From positions 162,935-226,934 of the forward strand of contig JAFZLC010000047.1 in NCBI GenBank assembly GCA_017551675.1: a DNA stretch of 64,000 bases, read 5' to 3'. The notes under the pieces are model-generated. The model saw nothing but the letters and a program-made list of their open reading frames with translations. It was not told the DNA's origin and searched no databases. A program made the position numbers and the translations under genes. Source of the stretch: Paludibacteraceae bacterium (GTDB lineage: Bacteria > Bacteroidota > Bacteroidia > Bacteroidales > Paludibacteraceae). Below are positions 1 to 10,186 of the stretch, in pieces; position 1 is the stretch's first letter, and each line of letters begins with the position of its first letter.

Positions 1-3000
1 AAAAGGTTATTTCTGGTGAATATGAAGCAAAAAGTGGTGATGCATATTTGACAGATGTTACGCAAGTAATTGGAGGAAATGGTTTTGGTGCTGCTGTAAC
101 GCAAGAAGGATATCTTTTGTATTGGGGTTGTAATGATGCTGCAAATGGAACTACAAGAAGTGGTGGTGTTGTGCCAAATTCTACATACGCAGCGGCTTCG
201 GATATGTGTAAAACAGGTCCTGTTTACGCTAATTATTGTAAGGGTGAAAAAGGTGCTTCAGAGGTTCGTGTGGATGATGCCGTAGCCATCGCAAGAGGTG
301 ATTTGTATGGATTCATGGTGAACAAAGATGGTGATTTCTACACATGGGGTTCTACAGCAAGACCAGGTAATGTTATGCCTGATCATGTTGGTGCATTAGG
401 TATAGGAAAAGAAAAATATGTTAGTACATGTTTAACTAAAATCAATATACAATGTACACCACAGGATTTGTGTCCGGAGGCCTTTATGATCGGACCAAGA
501 TATAAATGTCCGGGTGTGGCAACTTCATTGTATTCTGGTTTTTCTCCTACAACGGGTAGTGAGGATGCCTATTTTTATCTATGGCTTAAGGATGGTGATA
601 CGTTGAATACGTCAAGACCTAAATCCACGTTGACTGAAAGAAAGGCTGATATCTATAATAAAGATGAAATAGATGCTTCAGAACCAGGTCTATATCGAGT
701 TGAAATCATGTATATCGGATTGAATGTTCCTTGTGATAACTGTCCGGAAACATTCGCTGAAATTGAGGTGATCGATATGGAAATGCCAATTGACACGGTT
801 GTTAAAACATCTTGTGTGGCTACTCCGTTAAGTCCGACTGCAACGGATGTGATTTGTTATGAATTTAATGTTAATAATAAGTTCTACAAGCTGAACCAAG
901 AGACTACTTGGGAAGTATATGCTTCTGAGACAGGTGGAAGTGCATTGGATACAATTGATGTGAAGGCTGGTGGTAAAGGAAGTTTCTGCGTGGATGGAAG
1001 CAAAGTTACTGTCAATGACAATAAACCAGTTGACACCACCTATTCCATTTGGTTGGAGGATGTCACAAAGCAACAAATGCATATTTATAAAGATAAGAAA
1101 ACAACATCATCAGGTTCTTTCCAATCTTATGGATTAATGTTGGAATGTTGGAGTGATGCTCAGTTGTCTTCTTTTGATCTAGTATTGAAATCATATAGTG
1201 GAGAGGCAACGGCAACGGTTACTCCTACCATCTATAAAGTGGCTTTAAATGCTCAGGGACAATATGTTGTTGGAAGCGTTTATAAAACAGGTACGAAACA
1301 GACAGTCACTTTTGATGATACAGAAACAACAGTGACAGTTGATTGTGGCGACATTTTGTTGGAAGGAAATTCAACAAGAGGTGCAAGGTACGTTTTGGGA
1401 ATGACTTTCACGGGAAATTGTAATATGTATCTTTTTGGAGTTACTCATGAACAAAATGTTCCGAATTTCACTACTCCAGTTCCTGATGATTTGACGGGTA
1501 CTGCTGTGTTAGCTATTGGTGCAACAGCTAATCAATACAATTCAATGTCAAACCCTTCAGATTACTGTCCGTATGTTAATGTTACATTTGACAAACTGAC
1601 TGATTATAACTGTGGTCGTATTGAACTTCAATCTAAGTATTGGTGTCCTCCTTGTAACCAACCAGATCCATTCGATATCGAGGTGACTGGCGCTACTCCT
1701 TCTAATGACACAATCTATTTGTGCGAAGAGAGCGATAAGGTTACTCTTTCTGTATCTTCGGTTAAAAAAGCGGCTGATAATACTGCCTTCTTCGACGAAC
1801 TTTGGTTCCTCGACAAGGTGGGTGCTGATGCTGACGCTCTTCAGACTGATACAAAGAAACAAGCAACAACGCTTAATCAACCTATCGTCTGGACTGCTGC
1901 TAAAGAGGGTACTACAGAAAAATATTATGTAAAAATACGTGATAATGAAAAACCTGACGCTGCTGCTTGCTACGTCTTCGATTCTATTATCGTTAAGTAT
2001 AACAAGAAACCTATAGCTCCAGATATCGATGATATTGCTATCTGCGAAAATGCTAGTGCAACTGAAAAACAAGCGCTTACAAATGCTCTTGCTAGCGCTG
2101 ATTTCAATGGTCTGACCGTTACTTGGTATAGCGATGATGCTAAAACTACCAAAACGAGTGAGCCGGATCTATCCACCCTCACTAAATCGGATAAGACTTA
2201 CTACTACGACGTGATGGATGATGCTACAGGTTGCTATAGCAATGTTAACTCTGTGCAGATTACTGTTTATGGTGTCCCTGCAGACCCTGTTGCTGCAATC
2301 GACCCATTCTGCGTCGGTGATAATGTATCATTAGTTCAAACTTCTCCTGTTGAAGGGTATGAGGTGATTTGGTATGACGAAAGTGATGCCCAATTAACAA
2401 GTAACTCATTGGCTACTCTCACTGGAAAGGATTACACTTATCACTATGTATTGAAAAGTCCTGCACCAGAAAACTGCTTGAGCGATAAAATCGCTTATCC
2501 GTTTACAGTGCAAAATTATACGAGCGTTGTTTTGGACACAACTATGATTTGTGGACAAACAACGATGACCACCTCTTCTTTAACTCCTTCTACTGCTTCT
2601 ATCACTTGGGCTCTTGAAGGAGCAGTGGTCGCTACTCCTACTTTCACTACTGCTTCTGGTAAGGTGGGTAATATCGGAACAGTATCTGCTACGGTAAAAC
2701 AAACAGGCTACTGCGATAAAACATTCGAAATGGAGAATGTTTATGTGAAGGATATCCCTTCTAAACCAACGGGTGAGTTGAAGGTTACTTACTTGAAGAC
2801 TGATGCAGTAAACAATGTCTTCAAAAACTTGTTGGAACAAAATCCAAATGCAGTGAAGGAAGAGACGGGTTATACTTTGCAATGGTATGACGCTTCAGGT
2901 AACAAGTTGTCTTCTTGTCCTGTTCCTCCTTACCCTGCTGCCACTGAAACAGAAGATAAGTTTTATACTTATAAGGTGTCTCGCATCAACGCAGATGGTT

Positions 3001-6000
3001 GTGAGAGTGAAACAGAGACAGTCAATGTTACCGTTTATTTGACTCCTGCTCCAACCACAACAGACATCTCTTATTGCTTGAATAGTCCTAATGTGGCTCC
3101 TCTTACTGCACAAATCAACGATCCAAACAATGTAGGAGGATTCAGCCTTCAATGGTATGATCTAAACAACCAAAAGGTGGCTTCTATAACACCTGACGTT
3201 AGTGTTGCTGGTAAGACTACCTATCATGTTACTCAGGTTTCAAGTGATGGTGCAGAGAGTTCACCTGCTGATCTTACAGTCACTGTTTATGAGGTGTTGG
3301 AACCTACGTTAAGTGCAGCTAATGAATATGAATATTGTGCAGACCAAAGCACAGTTTCATTAGAGGCTTCATTGAATTCAGATAACGACATTCATCCAGC
3401 TAGTGACCTCGTATGGTCTAAGAAAGATGAGAATGGTGATTACATTGTGGTACCTAACTCCAACTTCTCGTTGGATGTGACTGCAACCACCACTTATCAG
3501 TATGCTGTTCATCAAACCTATACCACTACTTCTAATGAAGTATGTGTAGGTCCTAAGGTAGAGAAAGAGGTGAAAGTAACTTATGTTCCACCAGTAGTGA
3601 CACATGAGGTTCTTTACTTGAAGGCTTCTGCTAATGCAGATGGTACATTCTCTAAGAACTTGTTGGAACAAAACCCTTCTGCAGTTGAATATACATCGGG
3701 TGCTACACTCGTTTGGTATGAGAGCGATTGCTTGACGAAGGTGACAACGGGTACTCCTTCACCAAAGGTTGACCCTACAGTTCCAGAAGGAAGCGAACAA
3801 AATGAGAGCTATTGTGTTAGTCAGATTATTGATGGATGCGAAAGTACGCCTACACCTATCGCAGTGCGTATAAGCGATGCGTTGCCTCCAACTCCTTACA
3901 CATATCACTATTGTGAAGGCGCTACAATGGAGGATTTGAAAGCTGACATTAACAAATTGACTGCTACTTCTCAATATGAATTATATTGGTATGGCGAACA
4001 AGAGCCTGCTACTACCAGTGCATCTGACAATGTTATCAAGGGTGATACTTATCCAATGAATGGTAAGGTGGCAACTCTGAATGGCACGGGTGTGACAACA
4101 TTGAAATATTGGGTGGCTCAACACGACTTGTCTACGGATGCAGTAAGTTCTGCTCAACCAGTTATCATCAACATCTATCCACAACCAGTTGTTTCGATCG
4201 ATGATCCAGCTCCTGTCTGTGAAGAGAATGTTAACTTGGCAATGGGCGCATCTGTTTCAAATGTCTCTTATAATGTAAGTTATCACTATTACAAAGATGG
4301 TGTTGAAATGGTGGGTACATCCACTGCTATCATGAGTGGTAAATACTCTGTCAGTGCAGAATATACATTGCCTGCAACCGCTTCTTCTACCGTTATTGTT
4401 AATAACAATGGTGTATGTGCAGGTCCTCAGAAAGAGGTCAATGTGGTTATCAACGACTTGACTGTTCCTGAGATCCTCGGATTCTATACGACTTGTCCTG
4501 GTACAAGTGTTACTTTGCATGCAACCGCTTCAAGTACTGATCCTGGTTCAGACGCTATCACTTATGCATGGACTTCTGATCCTGCTTCAGCTATCGCTTC
4601 TGCACAAGCTGATTCTATGGTAACGACAACCCTTTCAACTGAGCCTGGAACTAAATATAAATTTAGTGTCACTGCAACAGCAGGAGCTTGCGTTAAGTCT
4701 ATTCCAACTGGAAGCGAACATGACGTGACAATTGGTAACGGACAGGTAAAGGGTACAATGACCTTGCAAGAGGATGAGAACTACAACGGAGAGAAATTCC
4801 TCTTCTCTAATGATATGGAGAGAAGATTCTTGAGTTGCGGTAGACCAGTTAATATCAAGGTTGATTACACTACTACTGAAGGAACTTATACATGGTATAA
4901 GAATGGACAACCATGGAAGACCGGTAGTGAGGTGACAACAGATGCGTTGGATATGGATAGTGAAGATATCTATACGGTAGAGTTCATCAATCAATGTAAG
5001 GCAACTGCCGCAGTAACCATTGAGACAGTTCCTCTCTCTGCTTCTCCAATTTCACAAGATCTTGTTGAGTTGTGTGAGGGTGTACCGTTCACTACTTCAT
5101 TTACATATAAGTTGAGAGCAGGTTTGACTCCAGCTATTACATGGTATCACGAAGGTCATGAGATCGGAGGTCAGACAGATCCTGTTATGGTATTGAATAA
5201 TACGAAAGATGAGGATGATGGAGTTTACTCATATACAATCCAAAACAATGGATGTATCGTGGAAGGTGTAGCCAACACATTGAATGTAAAACCTTACATT
5301 CGTGCTACCATCCAGTCTGAGCCATTTGTTGTAGACCGTCATCAAACAGCTACTTTGCCTATCACCTTCGCTGTTCCTTCTAATGGAAGTCAGAACATCG
5401 AATGGAATGAAGGCGGACAGAAAGTATATGATAAAAACCCATTCATCGTTACGGATGTGACAGCTGATCATGAATATGACATCTATCTCACCGACCCTGA
5501 ATATTGTGGTGACACTCTTCATGCTACTCTTTATGTAGATGCAGAACTTCAATTGAAGACTGAGATGAAGGATGTAATCTGCTTGGGTAATTCAGCAGTA
5601 TTGAAAATCGATACGACAGGTACAGGTAAGTTCCGTAATCCAAATTCAAATCCAGTGTTAGACATCTCATATGTTGAGAATGGTATAACTCACAGTTTGG
5701 TTGATAAGATTAGAAAGAATGGAGATACATTAGAGGTGACAGTAAGTCCTGAAATCGATACGGAATATCAGATCACCTTCTCGTATACATCTCAAATGAG
5801 ACACCAAGAGTTAATCTCTAAAGAGCAAATAGAGGTAATCCCTGCTATTAGCCTGACTACTCCAGCAGTGCCAAATGTCTGTGAAGGAGGTGAGGCAGTC
5901 TTGGAGGTTAAGGATGTTTCTCCAGAAGGTACGACCGTATCATGGAAGGCAGATCCAACCATCCTAAGCGGTGAAAATACCACAACGATTCGTGTACAAC

Positions 6001-6851
6001 CAACCTTCGCTGGTGGTGCTCAACCATTCGAAGGAGGTGCTAATTACCAATCGTTGTACACATATACGGCGATTGCTTACAACGACTTCTGTCAGACTTC
6101 TGTAGAGTATGCTGTGCCAGTTATCGTTGATCAACCATTGAGTGGTGATATCACAGGAATCACTGAAATATGTGAAGGCTTTGAAGCTTCCTTCGATGCA
6201 TCCTCTTACAAGGCATCAACATATACATGGACACCTGATACGTTAGGCTTGCCATCAAGAGCTACACAGACAGTTAAGCCAACACAGTCTACGCAGTATA
6301 TGGTTGATATGACACGAGGTTTGTGTTCTGCTTCTGATACGTTCATCGTTACAGTTCACACTAACCCAGTTATTGAGAGCATCGATTCTATCGCATTGAG
6401 AGATCGTCAGATCGTCTTGGCACAAGATCGTGGTGAGGCACCATTCTTATATGGTATTGATGTTCAACCAGCCGATGGAAATGATATTAAGACTAATTTG
6501 ACATTCTCTAAACACGTTGTTAATGTTACCGACCGTTACGGATGTAAGACGACGGGAAGCTTCCGTTTGGATCCTCCAGCAATCGTAATTCCTGAGTTGG
6601 TTACTGATAATGGTGATGGAGTCAATGATGTATGGCTAATTCCTAATTTGGCTGATGTTTATCCTAATGCCATCGTTTCTATCTATGATAGATTCGGTAA
6701 GTTGCTAGCTCAATTCTTAGGAGCAGACTCAGATGGTTGGGATTGTACGTATATGGGCAGAAAACTACCATCTACCGACTATTGGTATCAGATTACCATA
6801 GAGGAGATTAACAAGGAGTATACAGGCCACTTTACGTTGATAAGACGATAA
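1..6851 (+). CDS. Giant T9SS type B sorting-domain surface protein (5' end outside window)
   Basis: The frame in phase with base 3 is open from the left edge, so the N-terminus and signal peptide lie outside; about 2,280 residues are visible, ending in TAA at 6849-6851. The first visible ~140 residues contain RCC1-like blades (GYLLYWG, GDFYTWG). A long series of Ig-like/PKD-like modules follows, with recurring WYD/WYE strands and paired cysteines, as in CHU_C-associated Ig-like repeats. Two modules share a near-identical stretch (KNLLEQNP at about 2827 and 3658), indicating recent internal duplication. The last ~90 residues (NGDGVNDVW, YDRFGK, GWD, YWYQITI, HFTLIRR) form a gliding-motility-type C-terminal domain, the T9SS type B signal. 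It is therefore a probable secreted, surface-attached adhesin. The PorP/SprF gene directly downstream fits the usual pairing. The ligand is unknown. Confidence 0.88.
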   Translation, partial: KVISGEYEAKSGDAYLTDVTQVIGGNGFGAAVTQEGYLLYWGCNDAANGTTRSGGVVPNSTYAAASDMCKTGPVYANYCKGEKGASEVRVDDAVAIARGDLYGFMVNKDGDFYTWGSTARPGNVMPDHVGALGIGKEKYVSTCLTKINIQCTPQDLCPEAFMIGPRYKCPGVATSLYSGFSPTTGSEDAYFYLWLKDGDTLNTSRPKSTLTERKADIYNKDEIDASEPGLYRVEIMYIGLNVPCDNCPETFAEIEVIDMEMPIDTVVKTSCVATPLSPTATDVICYEFNVNNKFYKLNQETTWEVYASETGGSALDTIDVKAGGKGSFCVDGSKVTVNDNKPVDTTYSIWLEDVTKQQMHIYKDKKTTSSGSFQSYGLMLECWSDAQLSSFDLVLKSYSGEATATVTPTIYKVALNAQGQYVVGSVYKTGTKQTVTFDDTETTVTVDCGDILLEGNSTRGARYVLGMTFTGNCNMYLFGVTHEQNVPNFTTPVPDDLTGTAVLAIGATANQYNSMSNPSDYCPYVNVTFDKLTDYNCGRIELQSKYWCPPCNQPDPFDIEVTGATPSNDTIYLCEESDKVTLSVSSVKKAADNTAFFDELWFLDKVGADADALQTDTKKQATTLNQPIVWTAAKEGTTEKYYVKIRDNEKPDAAACYVFDSIIVKYNKKPIAPDIDDIAICENASATEKQALTNALASADFNGLTVTWYSDDAKTTKTSEPDLSTLTKSDKTYYYDVMDDATGCYSNVNSVQITVYGVPADPVAAIDPFCVGDNVSLVQTSPVEGYEVIWYDESDAQLTSNSLATLTGKDYTYHYVLKSPAPENCLSDKIAYPFTVQNYTSVVLDTTMICGQTTMTTSSLTPSTASITWALEGAVVATPTFTTASGKVGNIGTVSATVKQTGYCDKTFEMENVYVKDIPSKPTGELKVTYLKTDAVNNVFKNLLEQNPNAVKEETGYTLQWYDASGNKLSSCPVPPYPAATETEDKFYTYKVSRINADGCESETETVNVTVYLTPAPTTTDISYCLNSPNVAPLTAQINDPNNVGGFSLQWYDLNNQKVASITPDVSVAGKTTYHVTQVSSDGAESSPADLTVTVYEVLEPTLSAANEYEYCADQSTVSLEASLNSDNDIHPASDLVWSKKDENGDYIVVPNSNFSLDVTATTTYQYAVHQTYTTTSNEVCVGPKVEKEVKVTYVPPVVTHEVLYLKASANADGTFSKNLLEQNPSAVEYTSGATLVWYESDCLTKVTTGTPSPKVDPTVPEGSEQNESYCVSQIIDGCESTPTPIAVRISDALPPTPYTYHYCEGATMEDLKADINKLTATSQYELYWYGEQEPATTSASDNVIKGDTYPMNGKVATLNGTGVTTLKYWVAQHDLSTDAVSSAQPVIINIYPQPVVSIDDPAPVCEENVNLAMGASVSNVSYNVSYHYYKDGVEMVGTSTAIMSGKYSVSAEYTLPATASSTVIVNNNGVCAGPQKEVNVVINDLTVPEILGFYTTCPGTSVTLHATASSTDPGSDAITYAWTSDPASAIASAQADSMVTTTLSTEPGTKYKFSVTATAGACVKSIPTGSEHDVTIGNGQVKGTMTLQEDENYNGEKFLFSNDMERRFLSCGRPVNIKVDYTTTEGTYTWYKNGQPWKTGSEVTTDALDMDSEDIYTVEFINQCKATAAVTIETVPLSASPISQDLVELCEGVPFTTSFTYKLRAGLTPAITWYHEGHEIGGQTDPVMVLNNTKDEDDGVYSYTIQNNGCIVEGVANTLNVKPYIRATIQSEPFVVDRHQTATLPITFAVPSNGSQNIEWNEGGQKVYDKNPFIVTDVTADHEYDIYLTDPEYCGDTLHATLYVDAELQLKTEMKDVICLGNSAVLKIDTTGTGKFRNPNSNPVLDISYVENGITHSLVDKIRKNGDTLEVTVSPEIDTEYQITFSYTSQMRHQELISKEQIEVIPAISLTTPAVPNVCEGGEAVLEVKDVSPEGTTVSWKADPTILSGENTTTIRVQPTFAGGAQPFEGGANYQSLYTYTAIAYNDFCQTSVEYAVPVIVDQPLSGDITGITEICEGFEASFDASSYKASTYTWTPDTLGLPSRATQTVKPTQSTQYMVDMTRGLCSASDTFIVTVHTNPVIESIDSIALRDRQIVLAQDRGEAPFLYGIDVQPADGNDIKTNLTFSKHVVNVTDRYGCKTTGSFRLDPPAIVIPELVTDNGDGVNDVWLIPNLADVYPNAIVSIYDRFGKLLAQFLGADSDGWDCTYMGRKLPSTDYWYQITIEEINKEYTGHFTLIRR

Positions 6852-6867
6852 ATTTTTAAAGTTTATA

Positions 6868-6910
6868 CAAAAGTTGGGGGGCAAAAACTCCCCAACTTTT
6901 AATATTTTTC
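6868..6910 (+). terminator. Intrinsic terminator after the giant adhesin
   Basis: The arms AAAAGTTGGGG and CCCCAACTTTT pair across a short A-rich loop and are followed by an AT-rich tract. It separates the adhesin from the PorP/SprF gene. Confidence 0.8.
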
Positions 6911-6918
6911 TATATTTG
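6911..6918 (+). promoter_or_regulatory. -7 box for the PorP/SprF gene
   Basis: TATATTTG matches the Bacteroidota -7 consensus TAnnTTTG. No TTTG sits at the expected -33 position. The leader of about 75 nt that follows contains a small hairpin (TCTCC/GGAGA, about 6938-6951). Confidence 0.5.
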
Positions 6919-6992
6919 CATTTTAGTAGCCTGATTCTCCCTATGGAGATGATGCTCGTAATTATTATTACCTTAAACTTATAAGTTGTGTT

Positions 6993-7982
6993 ATGAAGGT
7001 TTTTTTGAATAGAATTGGATTGATACTCGTATTAGCAATTTCTTCAATTTCTAGTGTGTGTGCACAAGATGAAATTGTTTGCGAACAATACCACTTCAAT
7101 TATTATTTGGTGAATCCTGCCGTTGCTGGAGCAGAGCGTTGTACACATTTGATGCTGACGGGCAAGTTTCAATGGACAGGTCTTGATGATCATCCGATGA
7201 CGCAAACGTTAAGTGCTCGTACTCGTGTGTTGGGTAATGTTGGTATAGGTGCCTACCTTTACAATGATAAAAATGGTTACTCATATCGTCAGGGTGGTGA
7301 GGTTACTTTTGCTTATCATCTTCCACTGACTCAGAATGATCGTTATACCATGAAAGATCGTTCTATTCAACGTCAGTTGTCATTTGGTATATCTATGATG
7401 CTCAACCATTATAATTTCGATAATTATTTGGTGGATAAGTACGGTTATACGGATAATGTGCTCGGAAACGAGGGCATGGACAAAGGTATCTATTTCAATG
7501 CTAATGCGGGTCTCTATTTCTTGTGGGATAACTTCTTCTTGGGTTACTCTATGAGTAATTTGATTCCTACGGAGATGACCGAATTGGGTATTGATGAGCC
7601 TATCAGACCGTTGACTGGTTATGGTTTCCTTGGTTATGATTTTGACCTAGTGAACAACATTACTTTGGAACCTGCTGCAATGTTCAAATTCAATGTTAAC
7701 GACGAACGTCAGTTGGATATCAATTTGAAATTCATGCAGACAATCCCATCCAACGAAGATTTCTCTTATTGGTTGCAAGCTTCTTATCGTCACACATTGG
7801 AGAATAGTGATTATAGCCCTTCTCCATTGTCTTTGTATATTATGGGTGGTATTCGTTATAAAGGATTCCATGCTGGATATGCTTATCAAATTGGCTTGAC
7901 TCCATTGAACCGTCAGAATGGTGGTACTCATGAGTTGATGTTGGGTTATACTTGGTGTGTAACAAAACATTTCTGCCGTTAA
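6993..7982 (+). CDS. PorP/SprF family type IX secretion system membrane protein
   Basis: This 329-residue protein has a clear signal peptide (about residues 1-24, ending VCAQ). The motif set at the mature N-terminus (QYHFNYYLVNPAVAG) is typical of PorP/SprF outer-membrane proteins, and alternating aromatic beta-strands run to the C-terminus. Family members sit in the outer membrane and act in export or surface attachment of T9SS cargo; they are often encoded next to a giant type B sorting-domain protein, as here. The ATG at 6993 is chosen because the signal peptide starts there. It has its own -7 box downstream of the adhesin's terminator, so it is probably transcribed separately. Dedication to the upstream adhesin is inferred from position. 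Confidence 0.88.
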   Translation: MKVFLNRIGLILVLAISSISSVCAQDEIVCEQYHFNYYLVNPAVAGAERCTHLMLTGKFQWTGLDDHPMTQTLSARTRVLGNVGIGAYLYNDKNGYSYRQGGEVTFAYHLPLTQNDRYTMKDRSIQRQLSFGISMMLNHYNFDNYLVDKYGYTDNVLGNEGMDKGIYFNANAGLYFLWDNFFLGYSMSNLIPTEMTELGIDEPIRPLTGYGFLGYDFDLVNNITLEPAAMFKFNVNDERQLDINLKFMQTIPSNEDFSYWLQASYRHTLENSDYSPSPLSLYIMGGIRYKGFHAGYAYQIGLTPLNRQNGGTHELMLGYTWCVTKHFCR

Positions 7983-8003
7983 TCTATTTTTCATTTAAGT
8001 TAT

Positions 8004-8870
8004 ATGTTGTCTGTCGTTTCCCGTTTATCGGAATATGATTCATTAAGAAAAGTATATCACCAGAAACGTGATGGTGAAACATTTCCTTCTTCTGAGGCAT
8101 TACATGAGGTTGTTAACCTGACTCGTTCCATCATATTCCCTGGTTATTATGGAGATTCATCCGTTGATTTGAGTACTTTGCAATACTATATTGGTGTCTC
8201 TGTCGACAAACTTACTACGGTCTTGCAGGAACAGATACTCTCTGGTTTCCTCTTCGGATCCTCTTCAGAAACGGAATATGAACAACTGAAACTTAAATCC
8301 CAAGAATTGGCTAATAGATTCGTCGCTAATCTTCCCTCTTTGAGAGATACCTTGGTTTGCGACGTGGAGGCTGCATATTATGGCGACCCTGCTGCTAAAA
8401 GCTTCTCTGAAATTATATTCTGCTATCCTGCAGTGAAAGCCATCTCCAATTATCGTATTGCCCATGAATTGCTCACTTATGGCGTACCTTTAATCCCTCG
8501 AATGATTACCGAAATGGCTCATTCGGAAACGGGTATTGATATCCATCCAGGTGCTACCATCGGTAAGTATTTCACAATAGACCATGGTACGGGTGTCGTG
8601 ATTGGTGAGACTTGTATCATCGGTGAACATGTGAAGATATATCAGGGTGTCACTTTGGGTGCGAAGAGCTTCCAATTGGATGAACAAGGTAACCCTGTAA
8701 AAAATATTGAAAGACACCCTATCATCGAGGATAATGTAGTGATTTATGCAAACGCTACTATCTTAGGTAGAATCACTATCGGACGTGACTCCATCATTGG
8801 TGGTAACGTCTGTGTTACTTCTGATGTTAGTCCTTGTACTAAGATTGTTCAACCTCACTCTAATTTATAA
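8004..8870 (+). CDS. cysE: Serine O-acetyltransferase
   Basis: The 288-residue protein has an N-terminal helical domain followed by a left-handed beta-helix of hexapeptide repeats (GIDIHPGATIG, DHGTGVVIGET, VKIYQGVTLGA). The IDIHPG and DHGTG motifs carry the acid and histidine residues used by CysE enzymes to acetylate L-serine with acetyl-CoA, the first step of cysteine synthesis in the cytoplasm. The length fits the longer, EpsC-like form seen in Bacteroidota. It lies 21 bp after porP and its TAA abuts the birA start codon, so it is probably the first gene of a housekeeping run. Confidence 0.92.
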   Translation: MLSVVSRLSEYDSLRKVYHQKRDGETFPSSEALHEVVNLTRSIIFPGYYGDSSVDLSTLQYYIGVSVDKLTTVLQEQILSGFLFGSSSETEYEQLKLKSQELANRFVANLPSLRDTLVCDVEAAYYGDPAAKSFSEIIFCYPAVKAISNYRIAHELLTYGVPLIPRMITEMAHSETGIDIHPGATIGKYFTIDHGTGVVIGETCIIGEHVKIYQGVTLGAKSFQLDEQGNPVKNIERHPIIEDNVVIYANATILGRITIGRDSIIGGNVCVTSDVSPCTKIVQPHSNL

Positions 8871-9650
8871 GTGAACGAAGTTACTGCAACTCCTGATCAC
8901 ATCTTATATCTTGAGGAGATTCCCTCTACGAATGATTTTCTAAATGCATTGGTGCAATCGTCTGATTCACCTTTGTCCAACGGTTTTATTGTCTCTTCTC
9001 AGTATCAATCATCGGGAAGGGGACAGGTGGGCAACCACTGGCATTCTGAAAAGAATAAAAACCTACTGTTTAGTCTGCTGCTTTATCCCGATTTTATCAA
9101 AGCGAAAGATCAATTCTATATCTCTAAGGCGATTTCAATTGCCATAGTTAAGACGTTACGTGCCTTATTTCCCGATCAATCCGATTTTTTCAAGATAAAA
9201 TGGCCTAATGATATTTACTATAAGGACTCAAAACTTGCGGGTATCCTCATAGAAAATCTGCTGGTGGGCGAGTATATCTCCAACACCATCGTCGGCATTG
9301 GCTTGAATGTGGATGAGACCCATTTCCCTACGAATCTTCCCAATCCCATTTCATTAAGGATGATCGAACCTGAGATGACGGTTGGCAAAGAGGCATTGCT
9401 TCGCCGATTGAGACACTCCATACTATTGGAAATAGAGCGTTTGAGGGATGATGCTTATTTCAACCAATTGTCGGAACAATACCTTCAAATGTTGTATCGA
9501 TACAATCTTCCATCACCCTTCTCGGATTCGCAGGGGGAGTTTGTGGCAACCATCGTGGATGTTCATCCAGATGGGAAATTGCTCCTTCAGACGGAAAAAG
9601 GTGAGAAACGATTGTATTATTTTAAAGAAGTAGAATACAAATTCAAATGA
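8871..9650 (+). CDS. birA: Biotin--[acetyl-CoA-carboxylase] ligase
   Basis: The 259-residue enzyme shows the biotin-protein ligase motifs in order: EIPSTND near the N-terminus, SSGRGQVGNHW (GRG biotinyl-AMP loop), KWPNDIYY and GIGLNV, then a short C-terminal domain. It activates biotin and attaches it to carboxylase carrier domains in the cytoplasm. The N-terminal winged helix of E. coli BirA is absent, so it is a monofunctional ligase and not a repressor. The GTG start at 8871 lies immediately after the cysE stop, and no in-frame ATG precedes the EIPSTND motif, so the GTG is probably real and translation is coupled. Confidence 0.92.
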   Translation: MNEVTATPDHILYLEEIPSTNDFLNALVQSSDSPLSNGFIVSSQYQSSGRGQVGNHWHSEKNKNLLFSLLLYPDFIKAKDQFYISKAISIAIVKTLRALFPDQSDFFKIKWPNDIYYKDSKLAGILIENLLVGEYISNTIVGIGLNVDETHFPTNLPNPISLRMIEPEMTVGKEALLRRLRHSILLEIERLRDDAYFNQLSEQYLQMLYRYNLPSPFSDSQGEFVATIVDVHPDGKLLLQTEKGEKRLYYFKEVEYKFK

Positions 9651-9657
9651 TAACCTT

Positions 9658-9665
9658 TATCTTTG
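9658..9665 (+). promoter_or_regulatory. -7 box upstream of aroQ
   Basis: TATCTTTG matches TAnnTTTG and lies about 75 bp before aroQ, just after the birA stop. No good -33 element is present, so it is tentative. Confidence 0.35.
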
Positions 9666-9736
9666 GGGTGAAATTTTAAACTCTTTATTTATAACGGTAA
9701 ACTTTTCTGAAAAAGTTTCATTAAACTATATTTATT

Positions 9737-10186
9737 GTGTCAAACATAATGATTATCAATGGACCCAACTTAAACTTGTTGGGTAAGCGTGAACCCACTA
9801 TTTATGGATCACAGTCGTTTGAGGAGTATTTGGATCAGTTGAAAGAGAAATATCCAGATGTGAATATCTCTTATTATCAATCCAACGTGGAGGGTGAATT
9901 AATCAATGTCATCCAAGAGACTGGCTTTATCTCTGATGGAATCATTCTTAATGCGGGTGCCTATACGCATACATCATTGGCTATCGCAGATGCTATTCGT
10001 GCCATCAAGTGTCCAGTGGTTGAAGTCCATATCTCCAATGTGTTCAAGCGTGAAGAGTTCCGTCATCACTCCTTCCTTACCTCTGCATGCTGCGGATGTA
10101 TCTTAGGATTCGGTCTCGATTCATATCGTTTAGCACTAGAATCGCTTATTCACATCCATAGCCAGCATCAAGATAATGAATGCTGA
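9737..10186 (+). CDS. aroQ: Type II 3-dehydroquinate dehydratase
   Basis: The protein is about 149 residues, the usual size of the type II enzyme. It carries INGPNLNLLGKREP, the catalytic-tyrosine motif TIYG, NAGAYTHTS, and the VEVHISN...KREEFRHHS region with the catalytic histidine area. It dehydrates 3-dehydroquinate in the shikimate pathway for aromatic amino acids. Two starts are possible: GTG at 9737, or ATG at 9749 giving MIINGPNLNLLG, which is closer to the family's usual N-terminus. The 3' end overlaps xerD by 11 bp, so the two genes are coupled. Confidence 0.93.
   Translation: MSNIMIINGPNLNLLGKREPTIYGSQSFEEYLDQLKEKYPDVNISYYQSNVEGELINVIQETGFISDGIILNAGAYTHTSLAIADAIRAIKCPVVEVHISNVFKREEFRHHSFLTSACCGCILGFGLDSYRLALESLIHIHSQHQDNEC

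Noticed and set aside
1557..2072. 171-codon open frame on the minus strand inside the adhesin
   Set aside because: It is a shadow of the plus-strand gene, with a composition set by the antisense of repeated beta-sandwich codons and no start context.
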